A stretch of 64,000 bases of DNA, from the NCBI GenBank assembly GCA_050485365.1, contig JBJHBH010000001.1:60171-124170 (forward strand), written 5' to 3'. The stretch's first letter is position 1. The number at the start of each line of letters is the position of its first letter. A model generated the notes under the pieces. The model searched no databases. It was not told the origin of the DNA and saw only the letters and a list, made by a program, of their open reading frames with translations. The translations under genes were made by a program, and so were the position numbers. Below are positions 1 to 8,342 of this stretch, piece after piece. Origin of the DNA: JARFUG01 sp050485365. Its GTDB lineage: Bacteria > Desulfobacterota > Desulfuromonadia > Desulfuromonadales > JACZKF01.

Positions 1-2367
1 AATCCGATCATTGGTGACAAGTTTGAATTAGTTGAAATTTTGAACCGATCAATTGCTAAAAATGCCTTTTCCGCTGCTGTACAAGTATTCGAATATCTAA
101 CTAGACCACATCTTAATCTAAAAAAAGGACTCTCTCCGGATATAGATGAATCCGAAAAGGTAAGGAGGGTGGATTCAGATCTAATCTTTTTTGGAGAATA
201 TCATCTTCTAGTTAGGACTTGGTTAGACAAAATCAAGCCAGCCCTAGGCAGCTTTGCCATTCATCTATGGCCCGCTCTAATTCAAAACCTGAATCATGCC
301 TTTCATTTATCCCGGAGTTGGGAACGGGTTGGATCTACTTGGGATCCACTTAGTTGGCGCCGGTCTGCAATTGAGCCCCACGAACAAGACAGGTACCCTC
401 ATAACCAAGATATTTTGATAGATGCTGCAAGAGACTGCCTCGAATGGGCACTTCAGAACATCCCCCATACTGGTCAAGCCTGGGTAGAGTCCCTATCTAC
501 CATGGAGCCAATACTGCTAAAACGATTGGCCATTCACGGAGCCTCCTTTTCTCCAAATCTGACCCCCGACGAAAAAATTATCTGGCTGCTTCGCAAGAAT
601 TTTCTTCTTTCTCCTGGGCTTCGGCATGAGGGTTTTCAGCTGCTAAGGCTTACTTTTCCGAATGCATCCTCTACCACTAAGAACTACTTGCTCGAGAAAG
701 TTGTTACGACTATAGACGCTCTTCCCGAGGAAGAAGAAGAGGATAAAAATCGGAAAGCCTACAAGAAATTCAACATCATCTACTGGCTCTCTCAAGCTGA
801 TCCAACCTGCCAAGAGGTTGTTAAGCAGCTGGATGTGATCAAGGAGAAATATCCTGGTTTTCAACCACGAGAATTCCCAGATCTTGACCATTGGTTCTCC
901 GGTGGAACATGGGCTGGTCCTCGTAGTCCTGTAGCTGTGGAGGATCTGCTAAAGAAGGCTCCAGTTAACTGGATCGACTTTTTTCTGACCTTCGAGGGGG
1001 AACGATTCGACGGGCCTGATCGGAACAGTTTGCTCCTGATTATCGGCGAGGCCGTGAAGCAAAATTTTGCTTGGGGAGAAGAATTGGCGGAGTTGTTAGC
1101 TACTCGTGCCGATCCTGCCTCCGATCTGTGGGAGAGTGTCATAAGGGGATGGAGTAACGCCAAGCTCTCGCATGCGCAATGGGATTTCGTTTTGGTAAAT
1201 CTCGGTAAAGAGGATCTGGCCCAGACACATTCACATTATCTTTCTGACCTGCTTAAAAATGGTGCAGAGAAAGATGACGGAGGGATCCCTGTTTCTCTCT
1301 TTAGCAAAGCTGACAGCTTGGCCCAAAAAATCTGGGGCGCCCTTCAGGATGATGGTGAAGAGGAAGCAGATGATTGGTTAGGGAAAGCCCTCAATCACCC
1401 TGGCGGTAGTTTGGCTCTGTTTTGGCTTCATGCCCTATCTCGCGAACGAAAGGAAAAGAGCGAAAAGCAGAAAGGTCTAACCCAGCCATATAGAAAACGG
1501 TTTGAGGCCATTGTTTCTGGCACCGGTGAGGCTGCTGCACTTGGTAGGGTTATTTTAACTAGTCAATTAGGATTTTTGTTTTCTGTAGATCAAGGTTGGG
1601 CAACGGAAAGAATTGTCCCGCTACTTGACTGGGATCGGGATCTTAGACAGGCCAAGCAAGCATGGCATGGTTGGCTAAGCTGGGGTCAACTAAACGAACC
1701 TCTTCTTGAAGATCTGATCCCGTTATTTCGAAAGTCATTTCGGTTTCTTTCCACTGAACTTGATAATGAGAGGGATCGCTTTGTAGAGTGGATAGTAGTG
1801 ATTTCACTTTTCTGGATGGATGATCCATTGAGCAATGGTTGGTTGGCCGATTTTCTGCTGGCGGCAGAGGAGCAGGACAAAATAAATTTTGCATCTCGGC
1901 TCGGAAGCCAATTGATGGGAATGAAAGTTGAGTCCAAGAAAGAACTCTGGAGCCGTTGGTTGCGGAGGTATTGGGAAGGCCGGAATCAAGGAGTACCCGT
2001 GATTCTTTGTAATGATGAGGTTAAGGAAATGGTCGAATGGACTGGAGAACTCGAACCCGTTTTTCCAGAGGCGGTGGAAGTTGCTTGTCAAATAGATCCA
2101 CCTCAGTTTGACCACTCCACCCTATTTTGGCGTTTGACCAGAGATGAATCCAATATGTCCAGTCGACATCCCGAGTTTGTGGCAAAACTACTCATTCACC
2201 TTACAACGGGTGTTCATTTTCCAAGGTATCTTTGTGGCACACTTGAGGAGTTAACCGACCAAATCATCACTGCGGGAGCTCCTGTTCCTCTTCTAAAACA
2301 GCTCTGCGACAATTTAGCTGCTATTGGCTGCGCCAATGCTATGGAACTGCAGGGCAAGGTGGGATAA
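1..2367 (+). CDS. C-terminal part of a large protein, possibly SIR2/DUF4020 defence protein
   Basis: The reading frame is open from base 1, so the gene begins outside the window. A TTG at 40 could act as a start but has no ribosome binding site. At least 780 residues are visible, hydrophilic, rich in Trp and Leu, with no membrane segment. The last 130 or so residues (RYWEGRNQGVP, then FPEAVEVA, then HPEFVAKLLIHL) resemble my recollection of DUF4020, a domain found C-terminal to SIR2-type NAD-consuming domains in anti-phage proteins. No SIR2 domain is in the visible part; it would lie upstream. The gene faces the integrase at 2453-3667 across a shared hairpin, the same relative place that a BstA-like gene holds in the second element. 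The family assignment is tentative. Confidence 0.5.
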   Translation, partial: NPIIGDKFELVEILNRSIAKNAFSAAVQVFEYLTRPHLNLKKGLSPDIDESEKVRRVDSDLIFFGEYHLLVRTWLDKIKPALGSFAIHLWPALIQNLNHAFHLSRSWERVGSTWDPLSWRRSAIEPHEQDRYPHNQDILIDAARDCLEWALQNIPHTGQAWVESLSTMEPILLKRLAIHGASFSPNLTPDEKIIWLLRKNFLLSPGLRHEGFQLLRLTFPNASSTTKNYLLEKVVTTIDALPEEEEEDKNRKAYKKFNIIYWLSQADPTCQEVVKQLDVIKEKYPGFQPREFPDLDHWFSGGTWAGPRSPVAVEDLLKKAPVNWIDFFLTFEGERFDGPDRNSLLLIIGEAVKQNFAWGEELAELLATRADPASDLWESVIRGWSNAKLSHAQWDFVLVNLGKEDLAQTHSHYLSDLLKNGAEKDDGGIPVSLFSKADSLAQKIWGALQDDGEEEADDWLGKALNHPGGSLALFWLHALSRERKEKSEKQKGLTQPYRKRFEAIVSGTGEAAALGRVILTSQLGFLFSVDQGWATERIVPLLDWDRDLRQAKQAWHGWLSWGQLNEPLLEDLIPLFRKSFRFLSTELDNERDRFVEWIVVISLFWMDDPLSNGWLADFLLAAEEQDKINFASRLGSQLMGMKVESKKELWSRWLRRYWEGRNQGVPVILCNDEVKEMVEWTGELEPVFPEAVEVACQIDPPQFDHSTLFWRLTRDESNMSSRHPEFVAKLLIHLTTGVHFPRYLCGTLEELTDQIITAGAPVPLLKQLCDNLAAIGCANAMELQGKVG

Positions 2368-2393
2368 GCCCCACCACCGGACCGACATGCTAC

Positions 2394-2430
2394 TGCCAAA
2401 ACCGCCGAATTGGTTTCGACGGTTTTGGCA
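2394..2430. terminator. Bidirectional hairpin between convergent genes
   Basis: A perfect 11 bp inverted repeat (TGCCAAAACCG at 2394-2404 and its complement at 2420-2430) extends inward by four more pairs after one mismatch. It lies between the stop of the large gene (2367) and the stop of the integrase (2453), where a terminator for both would be expected. An integrase-related role cannot be excluded. Confidence 0.6.
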
Positions 2431-2452
2431 AATCGCACGTCGGGAGTCCAGA

Positions 2453-3667
2453 TTACTCTCTCATAGCTCTACCAATCACCTGGGCCGCGTTGTCAGTGGC
2501 CCTCTGCAAACTCTCATCGACCATATGAGCATAACGCTGGGTCATCGAGATGTCCGAGTGGCCCAACAATTTCTGCACATCGTACAGGCTCGCTCCGCCC
2601 ATGATGGCGATCGTAGCGAAGGAATGCCGCAGGTCATGAATTCTTAGCCCCTCCACGCCGGCAATTGCGCAGGCAGTCTCGAAAGGCTTCCGCAGATCAT
2701 AGATGTACCCTTTGCGAGTGCCTGCTCGGGAAGGAAATACGAAATCACTATCCCGGGTACGGCGATCGTCGCCTTTGCCAGCTTGTAAACTCTCCAAGAT
2801 CTCCCGAGCTTTTGTATTCAGAAGGACAGATCGTGAGCGCCCATTCTTGGTCGTCGGCAGGAAGATCCGGCCTTCTTCCAGTCTCACCTGATCCCATCGC
2901 ATCGACAGGATCTCATTACGACGGCAACCGGTGAATAGCAGCAGCTTAATGGAAGCCACCGAAAGCCGGTCATTTAGCTCGTCCAAAGCCTTCAGAAAGT
3001 TGGGCAACTCATCTCTGGTCAAATAGCGTTCACGATGGGGCGGCTCTTTGAACTTGTCCATTCCCGCCGCAGGACTTTTTTCCAAGAGTCCCCACTTGAC
3101 TGCCAGATTCATCATTCGTTTGAGCAAAGTCAGATAGTGATTCGCGGTGGTCGCCGAGGTCCTCTCCTTCTCTTTTGCGTGAAAGGAGGTGATGTCGCGC
3201 TGGGTGATGGTCGAGAGCCGAAGCTTGCCAAGCGCAGGGTTGATCCGGCGCTCGATTCGATTGACGTCCTCCTGCCAGGTCTTCTTGTGCATGGTGGCAT
3301 GGGGGATGTAGAAATCTTTGGCGAAGGTCGCCAATGTGATGTCATCGCGTTTCTGTGCCCGCTCGTCGGCCGGATCGATGTCCCTCGCCAACAGCGCTTT
3401 TTGTTCGCTGACCCGCTGCCGGGCTTCCTGCAGGGAAATGTGCGGGAACTCCCCTATCGTCATGCACCGCTTCCGGCTAATGTGGCGGTACCGGTGCTGA
3501 AAGAATTTACGTCCCGCCTTACTAACCCGCAGATGCAGGCCGATGCACTCAGAATCGGTATACTCTGCTTCACGGCTCCGGCTATCGGGATCATGTGCAG
3601 GTAATGCCTCGATGCCGCGCTTGGAAAATGGGAATCGGCGGGATTGTGGGCGAGAATGCTGGTGCAT
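2453..3667 (-). CDS. Tyrosine recombinase / integrase (left element)
   Basis: This 404-residue phage-type integrase catalyses site-specific recombination between element and host attachment sites. The ATG at 3667 is chosen because AAGGAGG lies 8 nt upstream. The N-terminal 100 residues fit the DUF4102-type arm-binding domain, followed by a SAM-like core-binding domain. The catalytic residues are all present: Arg in TGCRRNEI, HDLRH, LLGHSD and the Tyr in TQRYAH near the C-terminus. It is a clear paralogue, roughly half identical, of the integrase at 25557-26762 but reads the opposite way. It ends the left accessory block and points away from it, so an attachment site of the left element probably lies beyond the window to the left. 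Confidence 0.95.
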   Translation of the reverse strand: MHQHSRPQSRRFPFSKRGIEALPAHDPDSRSREAEYTDSECIGLHLRVSKAGRKFFQHRYRHISRKRCMTIGEFPHISLQEARQRVSEQKALLARDIDPADERAQKRDDITLATFAKDFYIPHATMHKKTWQEDVNRIERRINPALGKLRLSTITQRDITSFHAKEKERTSATTANHYLTLLKRMMNLAVKWGLLEKSPAAGMDKFKEPPHRERYLTRDELPNFLKALDELNDRLSVASIKLLLFTGCRRNEILSMRWDQVRLEEGRIFLPTTKNGRSRSVLLNTKAREILESLQAGKGDDRRTRDSDFVFPSRAGTRKGYIYDLRKPFETACAIAGVEGLRIHDLRHSFATIAIMGGASLYDVQKLLGHSDISMTQRYAHMVDESLQRATDNAAQVIGRAMRE

Positions 3668-3759
3668 GTTGTGTCCTCCTTCTTTTCGATTGGTCTTCTC
3701 TGCCCCTTTCCGGCGCAGAGTCTTAGGTATTCGGTGCGCTATTGGGACAGCCCCAGCAG

Positions 3760-3775
3760 CCACAATGATATGTTC
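3760..3775 (-). promoter_or_regulatory. Conserved motif upstream of integrase, in a 318 bp gene-free stretch
   Basis: Read on the minus strand, GAACATATCATTGTGG differs in one base from the motif 117 bp before the other integrase (25425-25440). It also resembles a copy before the Prim-Pol gene (22535-22550). It lies 93 bp from the integrase start. The surrounding 3668-3985 holds no gene. Two GGACCGGAG-type words sit at 3791-3814, related to repeats at 7946-8271. It is a promoter or operator candidate. Confidence 0.45.
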
Positions 3776-3985
3776 GTTTTACGGGTTAAACTCCGGTCCC
3801 CGTCCGGTCCGGAGCGCAGATTTCGGGGGAATTTTCTCCCTCGATTTCCCCGTACAGGAGAGGCTGAGTCGGAGAGCGAACAACGCGACTGCCGCATGAT
3901 CGGATAAGAGCTGACGCGAGTCTGGCCCATGCCCTTTTGGCACGGCAGAAACCAATAGGACATCATGGACTCCCCGGACGCCGGT

Positions 3986-4387
3986 CTAAGAGGGTTCGGC
4001 GGTCACCTCGTAGGCACCCATCTGGAAGTAGCGGCAGAAATTCCTAGCCCAAAGCGTGAAAAGCTCCCGTCCGGAATCGATTGGGAGGTCTCTGCCCAAG
4101 TGCTGAAAGAGTCCCATCGAAACGTCGAAGTCGATCTCCTTGGCGAGTTCTGCGAAGGGGGGACGACCCACATAGGAAAAGTCCGTGATGTACTGGATCT
4201 GCCCCTTTGCGTTGATGTAGATCTCCACCGGATGAAATCCGCCGCTCTCGGGTGAGTAGTCGGGATCGCGGAAGTTGAGGATTACCCCTGTTTCAGGAGG
4301 GAGATGTGCCTTGGAAATTTCACTCTCCAAGATCGCAATGAATTCCTTGGAGAGATGGAAGGGGAAGGCTCTCTTGTCTATCTTCAT
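3986..4387 (-). CDS. DUF2787 family protein
   Basis: 133 residues; the start at 4387 has AGGAG about 8 nt upstream. The segments NFRDPDYSPESGGFHPVEI, ITDFSYVG and SGRELFTLW match the DUF2787 family, found mostly in integrative and conjugative elements and islands, often near radC-like genes. Its function is unknown. It is the last gene of the left accessory block before the integrase. The right-hand block lacks this gene: the equivalent interval (25141-25556) is empty. It therefore marks an insertion in one lineage or a loss in the other. Confidence 0.75.
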   Translation of the reverse strand: MKIDKRAFPFHLSKEFIAILESEISKAHLPPETGVILNFRDPDYSPESGGFHPVEIYINAKGQIQYITDFSYVGRPPFAELAKEIDFDVSMGLFQHLGRDLPIDSGRELFTLWARNFCRYFQMGAYEVTAEPS

Positions 4388-4481
4388 GGGCTTGTCTCCT
4401 AGAAAGTGGAAGAGCCCACGCTTGCAGTGGGCGAGGGCTCTAGCATGTGATGCGTCCAGGCAAAAGTGGGGGGATTCACCG

Positions 4482-4883
4482 TTACGTCGGGGCCTCCTGT
4501 TTTTCAAATACTTCTGGGAGGTAACCCTCCAACAGGGTTCGTAGTCGAGGATCCAGGTCAGGTGTGAAGGGGATGATCACTGCCACGGTGCGATCATCAT
4601 CCAGGTGGGCCACTGCCTCAAAGACCAACTGCCCACTCTCCTCGAAGGCCTCCACGTAGTCAAAGAGCGGCCAGTCCTCATTTCCCGTAAAAAGCCCCTT
4701 TTCTCCCAGTTCAGGAAGTTCCCTCTCCGGATCGTCCCCGTCTTGAAGGACGATGATGTATCCGTGCGTATCCGGATCATAGGTTCCATCTGTCCCTTGG
4801 AACTGGCTCATTCGGAGGATCGCCAGTTCGGGGACAGTTCCCCTCAGGGATAAAGCTTGGTTTGTCGAAGTCAGTCGAATCAT
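4482..4883 (-). CDS. Conserved 133 aa mobile-element protein (paralogue of 24724-25140)
   Basis: Small acidic soluble protein of unknown function. AAGGAGG lies just before the ATG at 4883. It begins MIRLTS and shares LRGT(V/I)PELA(I/V)LRM and the D-NDRT/D-DDRT-(L/V)AVIIP core with the right-hand copy, at about 55% identity. No domain is recognised. It lies between the radC-like gene and DUF2787 and is probably co-transcribed with them. A hairpin lies in the 94 bp gap to DUF2787 (GCCCAC and GTGGGC arms near 4415-4433). Conservation in two separate blocks shows it is a real gene. Confidence 0.75.
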   Translation of the reverse strand: MIRLTSTNQALSLRGTVPELAILRMSQFQGTDGTYDPDTHGYIIVLQDGDDPERELPELGEKGLFTGNEDWPLFDYVEAFEESGQLVFEAVAHLDDDRTVAVIIPFTPDLDPRLRTLLEGYLPEVFEKQEAPT

Positions 4884-4910
4884 TTTTTCCTCCTTTAAAA
4901 TCGGAGTAGG

Positions 4911-5430
4911 TCAGAGCATCCCCCGGTCGGCGAAGGAGAAGTAGCCTTCGCTCCCAAGGATCAGGTGGTCCAGTACGCGAATGCCAAGCAACTCGCCTGC
5001 CTCCTTCAGTCGTCGCGTAATCTCCCGGTCCTCGCTACTTGGACTCGGGTCCCCCGAGGGGTGGTTGTGAAGGAAGATCAGCGCCGCAGCTGAAGNNNNN
5101 NNNNNCAGCTGAAGAGAGCAGGGCGGACTTGAAGACCTCGCGGGGGTGGACCACCGCAGCGCTCATGCTGCCAACAGAGACCAATTCCAGGCACGACAAG
5201 CAGTTCTTGCTGTCGAGGTGCAGCGCCAGAAAGTGCTCTTTTGTTTCTCTTTGCAGGTAGGAGAAAAGCTCGGCGACTCTGGCGGCGGAAGAGAGGGGAG
5301 TGTTGTCCAGATAATCGGCAGCTACTTCGGCCACCTTCAGCGACTCGAACACCGGGCGGATCACCTTCAGGCGTATAGCTTTTGTCTTTTTGCGGACGGG
5401 CTCGGGGCCGAAGAGGGTTTCGATGGTCAT
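4911..5430 (-). CDS. RadC-like JAB/MPN+ domain protein, interrupted by an assembly gap
   Basis: RadC-like proteins carry the metal-binding MPN+ (JAB1) fold. Mobile elements often encode short versions whose function is not settled. A run of ten N at 5096-5105 breaks the frame, but the nine bases CAGCTGAAG occur on both sides of it. Removing the Ns and one copy gives an intact 166-residue protein, exactly the length of the copy at 24192-24692 and roughly 85% identical. It then contains HNHPSGDPSPSSED, the full JAMM motif (HxH, S, D), downstream of the gap. The gene is therefore intact, not a pseudogene. It starts at 5430 and is preceded by a hairpin at 5453-5481. Confidence 0.88.
5096..5105. 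other. Assembly gap (10 N) with duplicated flanks
   Basis: Ten Ns are flanked on both sides by CAGCTGAAG. This is the signature of two contigs that overlap by nine bases but were joined by a fixed-size gap. Collapsing it restores the reading frame of the radC-like gene, so the true sequence is probably 19 bases shorter here. Confidence 0.9.
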
Positions 5431-5452
5431 AGGTCAGCTCCATGAAAAGGAA

Positions 5453-5481
5453 AGGCCCACTCCCTGGAAAGGAGTGGGCCT
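5453..5481 (-). terminator. Intercistronic hairpin before radC-like gene
   Basis: A perfect 11 bp stem (AGGCCCACTCC and complement, 7 nt loop) is followed on the minus strand by a T-rich run. A matching hairpin with the same arms (GGCCCACTC) lies in the same place in the other block at 24142-24169. Conservation suggests partial termination or RNA processing inside the operon. Confidence 0.55.
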
Positions 5482-5507
5482 CAAAGATTGATATCTGGTT
5501 GGATTCG

Positions 5508-5894
5508 TTAGTCGCCAGACTCAAGGGCTGCAGGCATTCTTAACCGTACCCTCTGGCGGATGTCTTCGGTGACCATGTTGTCCAGGTTGGCTAGGACGAA
5601 TCCCATGACGGCGAGATCGTCTACGTAGCCGATGCCGGGGAGGAAGTCGGGGATGAGATCGATCGGAAGGATCAGATAGCCGAGCGCCCCGAGTATTGTT
5701 CCCTTGACCCACAGCGGAGTCGCCCCGTCGAACAGAAGCTCTCTTAGGGTCAGCGCCTTCTCAAGAACCTGTTCGATGGCCGAGCGTGGCAGGGTTGTGA
5801 CTTTATGCCAGAAGTCATCCTCATTGTAGTGCTTGCTGTACTTCTCGTAGTCGACTTCGCCCTCGGCGATTTGCGGACTGCGTTGGTCTTCCAT
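5508..5894 (-). CDS. YkvA / DUF1232 family protein
   Basis: 128 residues. The start at 5894 is chosen from AAGGGAG about 10 nt upstream and equal length with the right-hand copy. The segment GYLILPIDLIPDFLPGIGYV is the hallmark of DUF1232 (YkvA), a short hydrophobic domain seen in many bacterial proteins with no settled function. About 85% of residues match the protein at 23729-24115, and the last 80 are nearly identical. It is the second gene of the left block, 14 bp after the 114-residue gene. Confidence 0.85.
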   Translation of the reverse strand: MEDQRSPQIAEGEVDYEKYSKHYNEDDFWHKVTTLPRSAIEQVLEKALTLRELLFDGATPLWVKGTILGALGYLILPIDLIPDFLPGIGYVDDLAVMGFVLANLDNMVTEDIRQRVRLRMPAALESGD

Positions 5895-5908
5895 GGTGTC
5901 TACTCCCT

Positions 5909-6253
5909 TCAAAGGTGTTTTCTCAATGTGTGAACGATCTCGGGGGCATACTCGTCCAGATCCGGACAAACGAGAGTGACTCCCGAGCCGGAATTCCCCC
6001 ACAGGAGTATCCCGACCAAATAGGGGCCATCGCGGAAGACGATCTCCAGATCTGAGATGTCCCGCCCGGTTTCGGAGCGTACGGATTGGGGGGTGTCGTC
6101 GGCCTCGATGTAGCCGACAAAACCATCTTCATAGTGATCGATTCCACGACCGAAGATGGCCATAAGGGTGTTCAAGTGATTGACGACAACAGGATGGGCT
6201 GGCGGTGGTAAGCTGAATAGGCGGGGGTCTGTGATGCTGGTGAACGTGAGCAT
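5909..6253 (-). CDS. Conserved 114 aa mobile-element protein, first gene of left block
   Basis: Protein of unknown function with AAGGAGG 6-8 nt before its ATG. It differs from its counterpart at 23369-23713 at only about six of 114 positions, much less than the downstream genes of the same block. It contains GRGIDHYEDGFVGYIE and a hydrophobic GPYLVGILLWGNSGSGV segment, and no recognised domain. It heads the operon 114 aa - YkvA - RadC-like - 133 aa - DUF2787 - integrase. Upstream is a 23 bp inverted repeat (6265-6287), identical in both copies. Confidence 0.8.
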   Translation of the reverse strand: MLTFTSITDPRLFSLPPPAHPVVVNHLNTLMAIFGRGIDHYEDGFVGYIEADDTPQSVRSETGRDISDLEIVFRDGPYLVGILLWGNSGSGVTLVCPDLDEYAPEIVHTLRKHL

Positions 6254-6264
6254 AGAAATCCTCC

Positions 6265-6287
6265 TTGATGTGATGGTCGATCATCAA
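6265..6287 (-). promoter_or_regulatory. Conserved inverted-repeat leader overlapping the RBS
   Basis: An imperfect palindrome with TTGATG/CATCAA arms ends at the AAGGAGG ribosome binding site. The same 23 bases occur before the counterpart gene at 23336-23358. In RNA the arms could pair next to the ribosome binding site; in DNA it could be an operator. Confidence 0.5.
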
Positions 6288-6430
6288 GGATTTAATATGA
6301 GTCTGAAAAAGGGATAGTTACGGCAGGAGATATTCAGAATGTACGGATTTGTAGGAATTTGATAAGTTGGTGTTGGCGAATACTTGTGATAAATTCCAGA
6401 AAACTATTCACATGCTTGACGAGGGGGTAC

Positions 6431-7567
6431 ATGTTTCTACCATCGCCAGAATTTTTCTGTACTTGCTTAAACCTGAATCTGGAAAAGGCTGGCCGTGCGC
6501 AAATGGCCAGAGTCGTAGATCGGGGGGAGCCATGCGTCAGGAAATGGCACCGCGATAAATGTTTTCCGCAGGAGGCCGTTGATAAATGGATCGACTATTT
6601 GGGCACAATCGGCGATGGACAGTTGAAGCCCGACATCGACGCGGTCATGGAAGAACCCTTCAGGGCCGCCACAGATGCGTATAAATGGCAGGTCTTCTGC
6701 CGGGGCATTTTAGCCAATGAGGATGCCTTCCTACCTTACACCTCCGGAGCAATCCTTTCTCATTCGGCGCAATGGCTTGATGCCATGTCCTCGATAAGAA
6801 AGCTCGAAGAAGATAAACGTCTTGACGCTTTCAAGGAACGGCTTCTGGATTCTGAAGGCACAAGGTTGAATCTCCCTGCTCATCTCCAAGTTCAAATTAT
6901 CGAAAGCTACAATTGGGAGGGTCTGGGGCCTGCCATAACCTGGCTGTTGGTGGAAAACTTCATTTACGTCCTTGCCATGGCAGAGGTGGAGTGCCTTTGG
7001 CTGTACCACAGGCTCAAAGAGCCGAAGATTTCCAGGGTCCTTCTCCCGAAAATCCAGAAGGGCAAGGTCCAGTATCCGATTAAGCTATTCTTCGGATATT
7101 TCTTTGACAACCTTGTGGCGAATGGCTTTCATCGATCGCTTAACGATATTGCTGGGAAAATTCCCAGAGTTCTGCCGTTGGATAAGGCTGGCAAGGAAAG
7201 CGGAAAAAGTCCTTCGAAGGTCGACGAGGACAGTGGCTGGCGTGAAATCAAAAGGGCAAAGTACGAAGGGAAGTCACCCTCTTTTGAGACCTTCAGGGCA
7301 TGGATTGATGCTCTGATTCCTTTCGATTTTTACCCATCTCCGAAAGAGCGGGAACTGAAGAAGCAGTTGCTCTGCGACGCGTTGGGGGCTGCCCGGATCA
7401 TCGAGAAATTTTTCAGGGAGGCCAGCAAGGATATTTCTGAAAAGGAATTGCTGACCCGGTTCAAAAGCTATGATGCCTGGTATCGGTTTCACAGTTCTGC
7501 CATTTTCGATGAAACTGAGGAAGGGCCTGGCGAATCCCAGACCCTTCCTCGGGGTAGTTGCTCTTAG
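6431..7567 (+). CDS. Unrecognised 378 aa protein with N-terminal HTH-like segment
   Basis: I do not recognise the family. The ATG at 6431 is preferred because GAGGGGG lies 4-5 nt upstream; the frame stays open further up without a good ribosome binding site. Residues about 17-50 (AGRAQMARVVDRGEPCVRKW) look like a Cro/C1-type helix-turn-helix that could bind DNA. The rest is helical and charged, with one hydrophobic stretch (WLLVENFIYVLAMAEVECLWLY) that may be buried or membrane-associated. It diverges from the left block and could control it. A 9 bp hairpin overlaps its 3-prime end (7517-7550). Codon use is more AT-rich than in the chromosome to the right. Confidence 0.65.
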   Translation: MFLPSPEFFCTCLNLNLEKAGRAQMARVVDRGEPCVRKWHRDKCFPQEAVDKWIDYLGTIGDGQLKPDIDAVMEEPFRAATDAYKWQVFCRGILANEDAFLPYTSGAILSHSAQWLDAMSSIRKLEEDKRLDAFKERLLDSEGTRLNLPAHLQVQIIESYNWEGLGPAITWLLVENFIYVLAMAEVECLWLYHRLKEPKISRVLLPKIQKGKVQYPIKLFFGYFFDNLVANGFHRSLNDIAGKIPRVLPLDKAGKESGKSPSKVDEDSGWREIKRAKYEGKSPSFETFRAWIDALIPFDFYPSPKERELKKQLLCDALGAARIIEKFFREASKDISEKELLTRFKSYDAWYRFHSSAIFDETEEGPGESQTLPRGSCS

Positions 7568-7689
7568 TCCTCGTCGATTCGGTCCTCCCAGTCGTCGGGG
7601 CGCTCGTCGTAGCCCCTGGACTCCCAGTATGCATCGTTGTTCGGGTTCAACTGGTTCGAGTGATTGTCCATGTCGTCCTTGTGGCTCAT
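7564..7689 (-). CDS. Small acidic 41 aa protein
   Basis: The ATG at 7689 is preceded by AAAGGAGG. The protein (MSHKDDMDNHSNQLNPNNDA, then YWESRGYDERPDDWEDRIDED) is strongly acidic and polar with no membrane segment. Short proteins with this DNHxNQLNPNNxAYWxSRGYD pattern are, as I recall, frequent on mobile islands. Function unknown. Its 3-prime end overlaps the stop of the convergent 378 aa gene by four bases. Confidence 0.65.
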   Translation of the reverse strand: MSHKDDMDNHSNQLNPNNDAYWESRGYDERPDDWEDRIDED

Positions 7690-7945
7690 TTTTTTCCTCC
7701 TTTGCTCGGCTCCCTTTTGGCAAAAATTGATTCCGCAATCGCGGGGAAGGTCCCCTTTCGATCTTCCCGCCATGGTCTTTTGCGTGACCGCTCTTGATGC
7801 GGTTCACGCGTCTGCCTTCGTAAGCTTGCTCATGCCAATCTCCTTTCTGCGTTAGTTGCCTTGGTAGGGAGCATAGCGAAGAAGGCGGGACTTCGGAATG
7901 TGACAGCGATTGTAAAATCCAGAGGGGATTAAAGTGCCTTGCAGA

Positions 7946-8271
7946 GGACCGGAGTTACAGAATACTGAGGGGACGTTTCGAAAGCTCAGGAGCGGCAAGC
8001 AAAACGGCCTGGACATCCCGGTCTGCATGGCCGCCGTGATGAAAGAATCCGGAGCATCCATTTGACCCGTGCCCCGGAGAAGACCCGGAGCCGTTTGGGC
8101 GGACCGGAGTTCATCCGTGCAGGCGAGACCGGTGAGAAGCTTTGGAACTAAGGGGATGAAACAATAGGGAGAAAGGAAACTCGGGTCGGTCCGGAGCGGG
8201 TGTACCAGGGGCGGCGGCGAGATCCCAATTGGCGTAAGGAATCTTTCGCGCGGACCGGAGACGGACCGGAG
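7946..8271. repeat. Dispersed GGACCGGAG repeats in a gene-free stretch (7690-8280)
   Basis: No convincing gene lies in the 590 bases before the tRNA terminator. The word GGACCGGAG occurs at 7946-7954, 8101-8109, 8252-8260 and 8263-8271, with a near copy (GGTCCGGAG) at 8188-8196. Two related words lie in the upstream region of the left integrase (3791-3814). Repeats next to an attachment region are often recombinase arm sites, but here that is inference. At 7816-7842 there is also a possible nine-codon ORF on the minus strand with AAGGAGAT before it; I do not call it. Confidence 0.5.
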
Positions 8272-8284
8272 GCACCAACGAAAA

Positions 8285-8314
8285 AGCCCCACCTTCCGAG
8301 CGGAGGGTGGGGCT
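8285..8314 (-). terminator. Terminator of tRNA-Pro
   Basis: A 9 bp stem (AGCCCCACC and complement), followed on the minus strand by five Ts, lies about 30 bp beyond the CCA end of the tRNA. Confidence 0.75.
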
Positions 8315-8342
8315 AATCATTTGAAATCTAATGGGAAGGAAA

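Noticed and set aside
4911..5430. Pseudogene call for the RadC-like gene
   Set aside because: The disruption coincides with ten Ns and duplicated flanks; collapsing it restores an intact frame.
6367..6558. Alternative 63 aa frame at the start of the HTH gene, suggesting a frameshift
   Set aside because: The HTH-like segment is in the longer frame, which has its own ribosome binding site at 6431; no need for a frameshift.
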